Part shown: positions 21,436 to 38,600 of the stretch, piece by piece | Layout: each line of letters starts with the position of its first letter | Numbering within the stretch: position 1 is the first letter of the stretch | Source: Piscicola geometra | Taxonomy: Eukaryota > Annelida > Clitellata > Hirudinida > Piscicolidae | NCBI GenBank assembly: GCA_943735955.1 | Contig: OX030957.1 | Coordinates: 7,816,757-7,880,756 of the forward strand | Direction of reading: 5' to 3' | Length of the DNA: 64,000 nucleotides | The notes under the pieces: model-generated | The model's input: only the letters and a program-made list of their open reading frames with translations | What the model was told of the DNA's origin: nothing | Databases searched by the model: none | Made by a program: the position numbers and the translations under genes

Positions 21436-22171
21436 ATGGATCATGAATTCATGTCGGCACTCAGTCACCAGGAGGAGGAGATGGATGATGACATGGACAT
21501 GTTTGGCAGCGATGAGGCCTCCGTAAAGATGGCTGAGATGAGCCAAACTGCTCCAGGTTCGTATGATCCTTTTTTCATTGCTCTAGCACATTTTAATTGT
21601 ATTTTTAAAATCGACAAAACTGCCATCAAATTTTATCTTGAAAAAGTATTAATCTATGAAGTCTTCAACTATTTATGTACCTCTCCACACCACTTATTTC
21701 CCTTCTCACACCACAGTACAGCACTAATTAACACCTCCCACTAAACCTTTTCCACTGCAGGCTTTTTCATGTATCTCCAGTTTGCCACCCTCCTCATTTC
21801 CATCGCTCTCATCATCATCTCCATCATCCTGGTCTACCTACAACGAAAGTAAACTGTATTTTCATACCTTCCCTTACTTTTGATGCATATATGCATACCC
21901 ATTTAGTGATTTTCATTTTTATATATTTTAGGCCTTCTGTTACAATAATTGAAGAAACAAGCACCACTGACTCATCTTCTGATTCATAGACAACATCATG
22001 CCATCATTACTTATACGAATAAAACATTTAAAACCTTCATTTTAAGTATATAAAACTTGTTAGAAATCTTCCAAATTTTCATTTAATGTATTCAAAACTA
22101 CATATATTGTTAGGAATCCAGTTCACATTATTGACGAAAGCTCAATTGACACGTCGACAGAGACCTCTTAA
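21436..22171 (+). CDS. single-pass membrane protein with duplicated alternative last exons
   Basis: Exon 1 is 21436-21556 (MDHEFMSALSHQEEEMDDDM..., acidic). Exon 2 is 21761-21848 and encodes one transmembrane segment (MYLQFATLLISIALIIISII) followed by LVYLQRK. It can join in frame to either of two 58-nt terminal exons: 21932-21989 (tail PSVTIIEETSTTDSSSDS, stop TAG) or 22114-22171 (tail NPVHIIDESSIDTSTETS, stop TAA). Each tail exon has its own acceptor and its own downstream AATAAA (22018-22023 and 22247-22252). The product is about 88 residues. With no signal peptide, an acidic N-terminus and RK after the membrane segment, an N-out/C-in (type III) topology is likely. Family unknown. The tails share length, phase and an IIxE plus Ser/Thr/Asp pattern, so they arose by exon duplication. 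Confidence 0.7.
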
Positions 22172-22653
22172 TGACACCACTCCATTCCCATTCCACTCTT
22201 TTAAAACTATTTAAATGTACATTTCAATATATTTTGGAAATTTCTAAATAAAAGAGACAAAAACTTTGTAAAGTTTATCTTTAATAAAACAATAATTTAA
22301 AATAGATAATGATTTGTAGGCAAATATGCGTAGAAAAAGGTGAAAGTTCATCTGAGATGATGATGATGAGACGCCAGAATAATAAATTAGACTCAAAAAC
22401 AATAATAATAATAAAACAAAATTAAATAAAACTAGCAAACTTAAGAAGTCAGGGGCTGGACATTAGGCAGCCAATTATGCTCAAGGTCAATCATAACAAG
22501 AATAATAATAGGGTGGAAAAAATAATATAATAAAATAATAACTGAATGGATCATAATAAAAGTTTTAAAAACTCATCCAGTATTTTGGCAACCATAATTC
22601 AAAATAAATGCTGATTCATATACATAAGTATAAGTATATGTAATAAGTATACG

Positions 22654-23505
22654 TCATAAGTATTTCTTGAACAGCTCGTAGGAAGAATTGATGATACCCC
22701 AAGAAATAAGTGACCGTGTGTAGTTGACATGTACGCCAATGAAAAGATTCCTAAACTTGCGATCCCTTTTTTCGTAGACCACCTTGAAGGACTCCACAAA
22801 GCCTGGAAACCTGCCTCCCAGGGTGGACTGCATGTGTGTCTTGATGGCGTTAACAGGGAAGAACAATGTGGATATGACGGCGCCCAACACTCCCCCACTT
22901 ATGAAGTTGTTCAAGGTGTCTATTGACTTTCGCTCTGAATGGGGTAAATAACTTTTTATTTTGTCTCTATACAAAAAGAATATTACATTACAGGGTCCAT
23001 TACGCAGGAGGATTGGTGTAAGGCCTCTGTAATATTCTCTGAAACCAAATTGCTTAAGTTCTTGGAAGGCGTGGAAAGTGTTTTTGAGTTTGTCATGATA
23101 CACCTTGTTTTGAAGCAATGTCTGCACCCGTTCTAAAGGCACCAGCGTGGCTTCCAAAGAGCCTGCCACTAAAGCAGATATGCTCCGGGTGATGTCAGCA
23201 GGTATGGTTGGGAACTCAACACTCATCCACCTATTGCATTTACCAAAGACTCCAAACATGATGGCAGCAGAAGTGGACTTTTGAATCATGGGTGGTAGTA
23301 ATCCTCTGTACAAGAAAAAGATGCCTTCAGATCTGAGTTGTTTGAAGGCTGATTGAGTGGAGATGGCAAGGAGTTGTTGGCGAAAGATGAGCTTGTTGAT
23401 GGGGAAGGTGATGAGAAGATTCGTTGAAGCAGCTACCCAACCACAAACGAATTCTTTGTAGTTCTCATCTAAAACTACATTCCCTATCATTGAGATATTG
23501 CTCAT
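22654..23505 (-). CDS. SLC25A51: mitochondrial carrier, SLC25A51/52-like NAD+ transporter
   Basis: A single-exon 283-residue protein with ATG at 23505. It has the three-fold mitochondrial-carrier layout with the degenerate signatures of the SLC25A51/52 branch: FPINKLIFRQQL in repeat 1, PLERVQTLLQNK in repeat 2 and FFPVNAIKTHMQS in repeat 3. Close family matches include EFVCGWVAASTN, FLYRGLLPPMIQKST, EYYRGLTPILLRNG, and the C-terminal NYTRSLISWGIINSSYE. Human SLC25A51 imports NAD+ across the mitochondrial inner membrane; the same role is inferred here. Length agrees with the family (about 297 in human). It is convergent with the alternative-tail gene, whose distal poly(A) signal is about 400 bp away. 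Confidence 0.9.
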   Translation of the reverse strand: MSNISMIGNVVLDENYKEFVCGWVAASTNLLITFPINKLIFRQQLLAISTQSAFKQLRSEGIFFLYRGLLPPMIQKSTSAAIMFGVFGKCNRWMSVEFPTIPADITRSISALVAGSLEATLVPLERVQTLLQNKVYHDKLKNTFHAFQELKQFGFREYYRGLTPILLRNGPCNVIFFLYRDKIKSYLPHSERKSIDTLNNFISGGVLGAVISTLFFPVNAIKTHMQSTLGGRFPGFVESFKVVYEKRDRKFRNLFIGVHVNYTRSLISWGIINSSYELFKKYL

Positions 23506-24961
23506 CTATTACAAACTTTACAAAAGTAAAAGACACTAGATTTAGTAGCAGTCCATCTGAGTTCTCAAAAGAAAAGTTAAGTTTAATTAGACATAACGAA
23601 TAATTATTAGATATTAATTTTTGACTTTCTATCTAAAAAATTAAATTAAAAAGTGTGTTAAGACAACGTTTAGCCATCATGAGAATGATTCTAAAGTCCA
23701 CATTTTTACTCTATTTTGCTGCGTATACTTTAAAAAGTAAAAATATTTTTTATAATTCCTTCAATTATTCATAATATTTTTTAAATTTTAGAATTTTAAA
23801 ACTGGTATATACTATTTTTGGAATATTTTTATAGTGCTTAACAACGCAGACTGCTCAGGACATCTATGAAGAAATAAAAGACGACGTCTACCCATAGATA
23901 TAGTATATACTACTTGTTGTTTGTAGGATATCTATGCGTCTACCATTGACATTTGTCTCAAAAATGTAGAATATATTGCTGATACATTTTAAATCTAGTG
24001 ATCATTAATGATAGTCAGAAAACATTTATAATACAATTTATTATGTCATTTTTGTGGTCCAACTCAACCATTGATCAATTAATACACGGAATCAAGTTTT
24101 CTTTATTTACACTTTTTTTCACATCACGTTAATTTGTTAGCCTAATTATTTTGAATCAAAACAATGCTAATATAACTAATATAATCTAAGGTTATCACTG
24201 AATTCATATACTTTTAAAACATCGTTTTGAAGCTGTATCATTATCTAAGGCTTGTAAAAAAAAAACTTTGTGACCATTTTATCAAACATATAAATTTAAT
24301 AATCTTAGTAACTAGTGATTTCAAATATTAATTTGTTCAATAAAACTTTGCATTGTTAGTGATGAAAGCCAGCTGGGAGCATAGTCATGTTGTAATGGAG
24401 TGCACTCGATACCACATGAATATCATGACAAGGAACACCAAATGCTAGCATACCCACAAGGAACACCAAATGTACATCCTAGCATAGCCACAAGGAATTA
24501 TGTACACATAAGTCACAAGCGCCTAAAAGTTTATTTACAAAGTGTTTTAACTTTGGAAGTCAAGTGATGATTATTGAAAACATTTGGTTGGAACAAGATT
24601 TTGAGATTCCATGTGGTTCAGCATGTTTAAACCAAATTTTGTAACGAATGCTTAAATTACTATAGTAATGGTGAAACATAAAGTAGCATGTGTGTCTAAT
24701 GAAGTGCAATTGTGGATGCTGGCAACGCTAAGGAGGAAGGCCTCGATGAATCCAACAGTATAGTGAATGTAAAAATAAATTTGCAAGAATTCATGCAAAT
24801 GCATTCATCTTAAATTGATGTGAATTGCCTAATCCATCAATTTAGTTTACTGAGCACTTCTAAATAAATTTGCACATTAAGTATATCTACATTTAATACC
24901 TTCAATCTTACATTTGCATTTCACCCAGAAAAAAACGAAATTAAGTAACAAAAACATGGCA
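23506..24961. other. intergenic; mostly AT-rich, one speculative exon pair
   Basis: No firm gene. Two pieces stand out: 23678-23737 reads MRMILKSTFLLYFAAYTLK before a GTAAAAAT donor, like a signal peptide, and about 23837-23899 reads an acceptor followed by TAQDIYEEIKDDVYP and a stop. The phases do not obviously agree, so I do not call a gene. Confidence 0.3.
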
Positions 24962-25138
24962 TGCAGTCAATTCACCCGAAAAAGAATTATACAAAAAAAA
25001 ATTAGTTTAACAAAATGAATATTTCAAATTTTTTATGTTTTACATTTTAAAATTCCATATTTTGATATATTTTGTTAAAAAATACTGGTAAAATGTTAGT
25101 ATTACAGGGTGAATATGTTTCTGGGTGAATTGACTGCA
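24962..25138. mobile_element. short inverted-repeat element (MITE-like)
   Basis: The ends are perfect inverted repeats, GCAGTCAATTCACCC at 24963-24977 and its complement at 25123-25137, about 175 bp apart, with AT-rich unique sequence between. The right end carries an extra GGGTGAAT copy at about 25107. I see no clear target duplication. The terminal motif recurs at the edge of the minisatellite at 17753. Confidence 0.6.
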
Positions 25139-25279
25139 ATTCCAAGGTTTAGGCTGAATACTAAATTAAATTATACATAAAAAAATAAATAGCATGGAAT
25201 ATTGTGTGAAACACTAAAAGGCACAACTGTGTGGAAACAACATCACAAAGGAACTAAACATCGCCATGAATTAAAAAAC

Positions 25280-25460
25280 AAGTCAAGATCATCATCATCA
25301 CCTTCATATTTATCATCATCATCATCTTGCATCATCACCGTCATAACTATCATCATCATCATCTTGCACAGAAACATCATAAATATTATAATCACCTTAC
25401 TCGGCAACATCATCATCACAATGATACATTTCATCATCATTAAAATCTTGTTAGTTATTA
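25280..25460. repeat. ATC trinucleotide-rich tract
   Basis: An imperfect (ATC)n tract. A second one lies at about 25890-25995, next to the GNPNAT1 stop. Confidence 0.7.
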
Positions 25461-25998
25461 GTTGAAAAGAAAGGGTGAGTAAGTGGAGATTAGATCTACT
25501 CGGCCATGCGATAACAAATAATTGTAAGTCTAATTGCAAAATGTCATTTTGAACAAGAAAAATTGAACGGGCATGATGGCAACCGGCGAGACAAGCCTTG
25601 ATAGAAAAAAAACTGCCCAGTGAAACTTATATGAATATCGATAAGTTAATGGCAACCGTGCTTTGAGAATGTGGGACCCATGAGATAGACATTGTTGCGA
25701 TGCAGCACCATGCTGCTGAAACTTTGGAAGAAGAAGCTCCTAGATTAGTGGCCCTAACTGCATCTCACTATTTCATTAGCAATTTAAAAAATCAAAAGGG
25801 GCACTATCACCGAAACTGCTGTTTTCATCAGTACTAGGCAACTACGTCATAGCCGCTGCCACCATTACGAAGAATATCACCAACTTCTCCACTATCATTA
25901 TCATTATCCCGACCACTATCATCATCATAACCATAACCACCAAAATTATCCCGACCACCATCATCATCATCATATAACCATAACCACCATCATAACCA

Positions 25999-28136
25999 TC
26001 ATTCGTGGTGTCGGACAGTCATGAAGACAGAGTCTGGCCGGAAAGAGAACATTTTGTAGAAGTCGACCTTGTCCTGGTGGCACTCGAGCGAGGTCTTGTA
26101 GCAGCCCAGGTGCTTCGAGAGCAAAAGGGCTGTCTGTGCCAGTCTGTGGTGCAAGGATGGTGCAAGAAAATGGTGTGGTTAATTTATTCTTATTCGTGAA
26201 TAAGATGAATGGGCGGGAAGATGATAGAATGATTGATGGAGGGTGAGAGGTGGATCATACACGCGATATTAATTTCCTCAAAATGAGCCAACTCCCATCT
26301 TCCAACGGGAAGGTTTGCAATGAATAAATTTGCTAGTGAAGACACAAACAAGCAAGCAGACAAGCAGGTAGACACAAACAAGCAAGCAGACAAGCAGGTA
26401 GACACAAACAAGCAAGCAGACAAGAAGCACTCACAGCTTTCCCAATTGTTGTCCTCTGTACTCATCCAGCACCACCACATCCTCCACCCTGCCCCTCTGC
26501 GAATGTCGATGATGATGATGATGATGATGTCGACAATGGCGATGATGATTGTGATGATGTGCAGGATGAAGATAGAAATAATGATGATGTTAATGTTGAA
26601 AACGATGATGGCGCTGAAGCAGCGACAACAGATCTACTCAATCATCGAAACTATGACAAGCTCTGAATCAGCAGTAACCACAAGCAGTAAGACGAACAGT
26701 AACACCACAAGCACTAAACAACAACAAACATGCAACAACAAACGTCAACACCCACAAGCAACAAACAACAACAGCAACAACACGAACAGTGCTGGTTGCA
26801 TGGATGAACTTCTGTTCGACGACCAGAGTGCACGAGGCGATGATGAGGCCTCTGCCACAGTCCTCCACCACCATGCAGTAGTAGTCGCCACTGCGCTTCA
26901 TCGAATTGTAGCGCTCTGTGTACGTGTGTGTGTGTGCGTGAGTGTGTGTGTACGTGTGTGTGTGTGCGTGTTAGTGTGTGTGTGTGCGTGAGTGTGTGAG
27001 TGTGTGCGTGAGTGTGTGTGTGTGTGTGAGTGTGCATGTGTGTGTTGAAGTTATAATAATTATTAATATTATGGTAATTATTCTTTTTTTAAATTTATGT
27101 TGGTGATAAAGATGATGATGATGATGATGATGTATGACGAATTAGACATGTTACAGATATTATGTGGGATTAAATTTCATTCATAAAAAGACCATAGTAG
27201 TGGTGGTGAAGATGATGATGATGATGACGATGACGATGATGATTATGATAATGCTGAGGATTGACTGGGAATATTTTAGGTCGAATAAATGCTTCAATTG
27301 TAAGAATAAAAACAACAAAAACAACAATAATCAAACAATAAAAATAAAATAAGAAAAATGAAATAATAATGAGAATATAAAAAACATGAAAATTTAAAAT
27401 AAAAATGAGATAATAATGACAACAAAAATAACTATCATAGTGGCATATAATTCATGACATGCTGTATGCACAATGATGCTGTATGCTAGATGGTGTACAG
27501 AATGGATAAGGTGGTGTACAGAATGTAAAAAATGGTGTACAGAATGGATGAGGTGGTGTACAGAATATAAAAAATGGTGTACAGAATGGATGAGGTGGTG
27601 TACAGAATGTAAAAAATTGTGTACAGAATGGATGAGGTGGTGTACAGAAAGTAAAAAATGGTGTACAGAATGGATGAGGTGGTGTACAGAATGGATGAGG
27701 TGGTGTACAGAATGAAAAGTACTTGAAAACATCTCCTCTGTGATGGATCCTACAGTCGTCAGTTGAGAGAGCAGCTCGATGTAGCCTGCATGGTTGAAGG
27801 AGTTTTAAAAGGAGAAACTCATTTCATGATTGATTTGAAAAAGATCATTTGGCGTAATTTCAATTTTAAAATTTTGTCAATTGTATTTCGCTTATAAAAA
27901 ATTAATTTTAAATATAATGAATATTAATAAGTATGATGCAAAATTCTCTGTGCATTCTCAAATGCACTACATCTACCTTTCCAATAGTCACTGGAAGATA
28001 GGGGTCTGAGAAGTAAGTTATTTACAAGATGCGTGGGAGAGAGGTCATCTTTGAAAGTCACTGTTTTTTCACCCCAGTTGATTTCCTTCAGCAATTCTGC
28101 ATCAAACATATAATCATCCACACTGCTCTCACACCC
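25999..28136 (-). CDS. GNPNAT1: glucosamine 6-phosphate N-acetyltransferase
   Basis: This GNAT-family enzyme transfers acetyl from acetyl-CoA to glucosamine-6-phosphate in the UDP-GlcNAc pathway. Exons, right to left: 27977-28136, 27723-27785, 26788-26915, 26435-26496 and 25999-26143, all phase-consistent. Matches to the family include MFDAELLKEINW, SPTHLVNNLLLRPL, YIELLSQLTTVGSITEE, KRSGDYYCMVVED, IIASCTLVVEQKFIHA, the acetyl-CoA loop region RGRVEDVVVLDEYRGQQLGK, LLLSKHLGCYKTSLEC and VDFYKMFSF. The C-terminus (RPDSVFMTVRHHE) differs from the vertebrate end. The first listed exon starts after an acceptor (CATTTCTGCAG), so the true start is either in an undetected upstream exon or at the internal ATG at 28109. 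The introns are loaded with minisatellites. Confidence 0.92.
26338..26427. repeat. 30-bp minisatellite, three copies
   Basis: Three nearly perfect copies of a 30-bp unit containing ACACAAACAAGCAAGCAGAC, in the last GNPNAT1 intron, ending about 8 nt from the exon 4 donor. Confidence 0.85.
26925..27045. repeat. (GT)n microsatellite
   Basis: Imperfect GTGTGTGCGTGAGTGT tract in GNPNAT1 intron 2, close to the exon 3 acceptor. On the coding strand it supplies a CA-rich stretch before the splice site. Confidence 0.9.
27484..27722. repeat. 21-bp minisatellite with two alternating unit types
   Basis: About eleven 21-bp units. Unit A contains GTGTACAGAATGGATGAGG and unit B GTGTACAGAATGTAAAAAA; they alternate A-B-A-B through most of the array, giving a 42-bp higher-order repeat. 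The last partial unit abuts the donor site of GNPNAT1 exon 2 (on the minus strand). Confidence 0.9.
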
Positions 28137-33179
<5,043 letters not shown>

Positions 33180-33375
33180 TGGTCATGCTGTTGGTGGTCA
33201 TGATGATGATGGCGTGCATGGTGGTGGTGGTGGTGTGGCGATTGTTTGGTGATGTGGGGGTAGTGATGATGTTGGTGATGTGGTGGTTATGATGATCGTG
33301 GTGGTGAAGATGTGTCTGATGGTGGTGATGTTGATGGTGATGATGATGATAATGATGATGATGGTGATGATGAAT

Positions 33376-33409
<34 letters not shown>

Positions 33410-35666
33410 CGATGAATATGAGGAGGATGATGATGATGGTAATGTGTCGTTAGTGAGTGAGCATCATGAGTGTGTTGTCGTTGTGTAGTACAGAGTAGGT
33501 TCTTGTATTGCTATTGTTGCTATTATTTTTGTTGTTGTTGGTCTTAGTAATAGTTTTGTTGTGGTTATGTAGCGCAACTTTATGAAGAATTAAATATCAG
33601 CTCATCCTGGTCAGTGTCACTGCTGTTTTCATCCAGGCTCAGTACAACTCCTCCATCCATCTACCCATCCATCCATCCATCCATCCATCCATCCATCCAT
33701 CCATCCATCCATCCATCCATTGCATCCAATCAATCACCTCTCATCCTTACCTTCCACGTTTTATCACGTGCACTAGCAGGGCAGCTTATGCATGTGTGCG
33801 TGATACAGTTTGTGTTGTGGTGCTTCACTTAGAATTTTAATTAGGTGCTGTGTTTATTATTTATAGGTCATTGAGAATCTATTTATAAGTTTTTAGTATT
33901 CATATATAATATTTCATATTCACAATATAACATTTTATATTCACAATATTGTATTTAATATCAATCAACTAATTAGCATCCAATTAGCTAGTTTAAATTA
34001 GTAATAGGTTTGAATTAGTGCTTTTCGTGACTGCCTTGCCGAGCGGAAAATGTTCTAGAGCTTCGTTCGACACGTGGTCTTCATCTCCGTTTCCATGGTG
34101 CTTTGTCGCTTCCAATTGGTTTCCTCTTGTTCCTTTGTACCCATCATTATGGATTTTATTTTATGTGCTTGTATCTTCACGTGTGTTTGTTCATGTGTGT
34201 CTTGTGTTTCTCTGTGCGTGTGTGTGTTCATGTGTGTCTTGTGTATGCGTCTTGTGTTTGTGTGCGTGTGTGTGTTCATTTGTGTCTTGTGTTTGTCTGT
34301 GTGTGTGTATTCATGTGTGTCTGTTTCCATTTATGAATGTGAATTATGAGTTCTATAAAGTTTATGCCTGTTTATGTGTATTTGAATTATAAACTTCATT
34401 TAATATGTCTTGCTGTGTGTGTATGTGTTTGTTCTGACCTTGTGTGTGTTTTTATGTGTTGCGTCTGTGTGTACGTGATCCTATTAGTTATGCACGTCTG
34501 CTCATGATTTATTAATGTGACACTGCTTGTCTACCAACCCACCTCCCACCTTCTCTAACGTATCACACGCATCTACTTAACCTGATATTATAACGTGGTT
34601 ATTTGCATCATTATCATCACGTCTCACAACGTCTCCACGTGCTCCTAAATGTGATTGCATCTTTCAATGTTCGACTTTTAGAATTATTTTATAATCAATT
34701 TTCTGGATTTTATTATGATTAATTTTTACAATTATATTATTTCAGGATTAATTTTTACAATTATGTTATTTTATAATTAATTTATATTATATAAAAATAT
34801 TTACTAATTAATATATCTATATAACTTATTACTACTAACGAAGCAGCGTTTTCGATTAAGTTATTTGTCGTCTTTGAACGTCTTTTACAAATGGAATGGA
34901 ATGAGATTTGCGATGTATCGAAAGACTCTGACTGTTTGAGCGTTGAGTGAGTGTTTGTACTTAATCCAACTAAGGACAACACAAGGGAAGCACCGCCGAG
35001 ACGTCTAAGACACAGTCTATTTATTGGAAATCAAATTCTAACAGAAGTTTTATCGAGTTTTAAGGAATAATGATGACGGTGGTCAATCTAATGAACGAAT
35101 ATTTTTAAAGAATTTATGAATTGTCGAAATATATTTGTCATGACGACGAAGTTTATATAAGCACTAGTCGACTACCGAGATGAAAGAACATGGTAAGGGA
35201 GCAGTGGTGGCACACTTCCTACAGAGTCTTCCTGAAGAGAGCTTCAAATGGCGGGTTTAAATACATTTAGTTCCTGCTGAATAATTATGTAGTGGCAAAA
35301 TAACTAAGAAATCACCCAAGCATGCGCCACAAGCTTTAGACGATTTTAATTTTATAAAAAGTGAGTTAATGCTGTAAAGTTGCTTTTGTTGGACTTATCA
35401 TTAAAAAGGCAAAAAGAGATTACTTTGGTAGTTGAACTTCTTGTCCATTGTGCAGTCAGGAGTCTGTGAGTTTTTTTGGTTTTTATTGAATAACATTAAA
35501 TTTCACCCAGTTTGGAATAGTTGCCAAATGAAGTTGTACAGCTTGGATAAATCATGCGTTGATTATATAACTATAAATGTGATTATAACACAAAAATTTA
35601 ATTAATCTAAATTTAAATCTTAACATCAGCTCAGTCAAAAGGCCTAAAAACACCCAAAACTAAAAA
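33180..35666. other. intergenic; simple repeats
   Basis: This holds the Smad1/5 3' flank with (GATGAT)n at about 33320-33440, (CATC)n at 33655-33722 and GTGT-rich DNA at 34160-34330. It continues to the CA10-like stop codon. ORFs in these repeats are low-complexity. No gene was recognised. Confidence 0.45.
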
Positions 35667-38600
35667 CTAAACACTCATAAAGCGAAGCGAATGTCGACTT
35701 CTTGAACGTGGTACCTTGGGGTGGAAGTTGATGTTGGTGCGGATGGGTCGGTTGTGGACAGGCTCAGGCGGTCTGAAGTTATTTTCCAGCCCGATGATGA
35801 TGTCTTCCTGGTCCCCATGCATCAGTTCCCTCAGCGACATCAGCTGCTCGTGATGCAAGAGAACGTTTTTTGGCGAACAAATTACCATGTTTGAACACAT
35901 AAATACCACTTGTTATATTATCATAAAAAAGAAAGTTACATTTTTGAAAGCGTGCAATGCAAAGTCGTCTTTTCGAACGCGTTTGGAGGTAGTTTTTGGA
36001 AAACTTCCAGCATTGAAGGTGTGAAAGCATAGATTTACAACTATAATAGAGCTTCATTTAGAAGAAAAAATGTCTTTTTATATTTAAATTATTAAACTGT
36101 AACGCTATATAAAAATGGGAAAAAAAATTCACGCTTCTGTCTAAACCGTCTGCACTTACGTCAGCCTCTCTGATGCACATGGGCTTGTTGTAGATTAGCC
36201 AAGTGACAGTCTCCTCACAGCCTGGCACCGTCATCGAGCCCTCGTACGTGATGAACTCTGTCGTCTCAGGCAGCAGGTCCTTGATGGAAAAGCCTTCGAT
36301 CTCCTTCATCTCGCCTGGTGGGAAGTGAGTGGAAGCGTGAGTGTGTGAGGTGTCAAGGGGTAGATCTTTGAATTTGTGAGTTTATGCACTGATCAGTCAA
36401 TCAAATAAATTTATATAGCGCTTTTTAAAAATTCAAGAGCGCTGATGAGAAGTAGACCAGTCGAGAAAGGCCGAAAGAAATGAATGAAGATACCTCTCAG
36501 TTTGACGCTTCCCAAGTGCTTTGAGATCTCCATAAAACCTACGTTTGAGTTTTCGCATACCTGAAAAATAAATAGAAATATTTGAAAATAATTATCTAGA
36601 GTGTGCTTTAAAAATAATTTTGCTTTAAAATTAATAAAATTATATTTTAAACAAATAAAAAAATTCTATTGAAATGCTCAATTGAATTGTAAAAAAAAGT
36701 CTTTCTACTTTTAAAATTCTCACAAAAACAATTTTTTTCAAATTCAAAGATTTCTCCTTTATAAACTCGCAACGGTTTAATGTATTCTCTGGAATGTTGG
36801 TGGTTTTGTGCTGGTGTTTGAGGCGTATCGTGGCAACAATGCCTTGAAGGATGGCACTCGCACAAAGGAGAATCACGTCACGTGCCTCTATAGAGTCGTT
36901 CAATGCATCATTCCTCAATTAATCTTAAGCCTCTGCTCCACTTCTTTCTTCCTTAAAACCTCTAAAACATTCTTATAAACTATTTTTTATAAAACTTCAA
37001 TATAAACTATTCGATTCATTTTTTTTTATTTCAATTTTTTTTATAAAACTCCATTATGAAGTATTTGATTCATTTTTTTAATTTTTAAGATTTCATGCAT
37101 CTTAATGCATATCTTTAGTTATTTAAATCTTTAGAAAATTATATAACACAATTATTTTAATCTATTTATAAAAATAAAAATGCAACATTTTCACTCTCTG
37201 AACTCTTTTAAAGAAAAACATGTTTTAATACTCTTATTTTCACCAAATGCGTTATAACTAGGACGAGGTTGCGTTAAAAAAAACGCGAGTACCAAAAAAT
37301 CAAAAAGTGCGCATCTTAAGTTAAAAACGCACTTAAAGTAAATGTGCATTTTACAATAAGTCTGAATTTTAGATTGAGTGTGCGTTTCAGGTTAGGTGTG
37401 TTTTTAAAACCGTGAATATTTCAAATAATTTTATTTATCTGTTCAAACGAGATATACAGTAAATTTATAGTTTTTAAATTTACTCAATATGATACATTTG
37501 GCTTTTTTCTACTTGAGTGAAAAACAAGTTTTTCTTAGCAAAACCCTTCAAAACCTCGGCTCACTTTAAAAGAATTTCCTAATTAAAGTTTTCAGACATA
37601 AAACCTTAAAAGTAAATAAAATTCCAAATTTATATTTGATAAATTATTCTTTGAATTAAATTTTATAAATTTGATTTTTTTTTGTTGCAAAATTGCAATT
37701 TTTGTGTTTTTCAAAAAGTTTCTTCGCAAGCAACTGCAAGATTAACTTTCAACTAAAACTATTGAAAACTTAAAACGGCCACCAAGATGGCAGCTGCTAA
37801 AGCAAAACCCTTCTCCAAACCCTTCGACCCACAAACCTGACAGAGGACTCCCAAGGCAACCAGACCATTGGGAGATGCTTTGGCCTGAGTGACGTTCTGG
37901 TACAGGTCCGTGTTAAAACCGAATATTTGCACCTTTGAAGGTTATATTAAGAGAAGTTTTAATGGTTAAAAAGATTTTTTAAATATTAAAATAAACTCGT
38001 TGATTTTTGTATTCATGGTTTTTTAGAATTTAACCTAAAAATGATTAAATTAATTTATTCAATTTCAAAATGCAAATCATTCAGGACTAATTAAAAAGTC
38101 CTCAAATGTGCAGACGAGAGATTATGGCGTATCAGGATGGTGCTTGCATAACAGAGAGCTGCAATCATAAGTCAATAAGAAACCTCCACCATCAATAAAT
38201 TCTCACTTTCAGACTCTCAAAATAATTGTTCGTTTTGATGGTAATATATTTTTATTTGTAAAAAATGTTTAATGACGAAATGAAATATGAAAGACGCAGT
38301 TGAGTGGTAAATTAATTGCACTATCGCGTAGTCAAGCGACTTTTTAATGAACATTCAAAGCGCCGTCAAGCGTGAAAATAACTATCATTAAAGCTCGCCA
38401 CCATCTGATGAGTCTGCAATACGTGACACACTAACACCGAGACACTAGGCCGAATGAAGTAGATGCATGCAGGGATGGGTGGATGGATGGGTGCGTGGAT
38501 AAATGGATTAATTGATTGATAGATGAATGGATGCATGGAGGGATTCATGGATGGATGGATGGATGGATGGATGGATGGATGGATGGATGGATGGATGGAT

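Noticed and set aside
26320..26991. 223-codon plus-strand ORF
   Set aside because: It is built from a 30-bp minisatellite, GATGAT and CAACAA repeats, and the antisense of GNPNAT1 exons 3 and 4.
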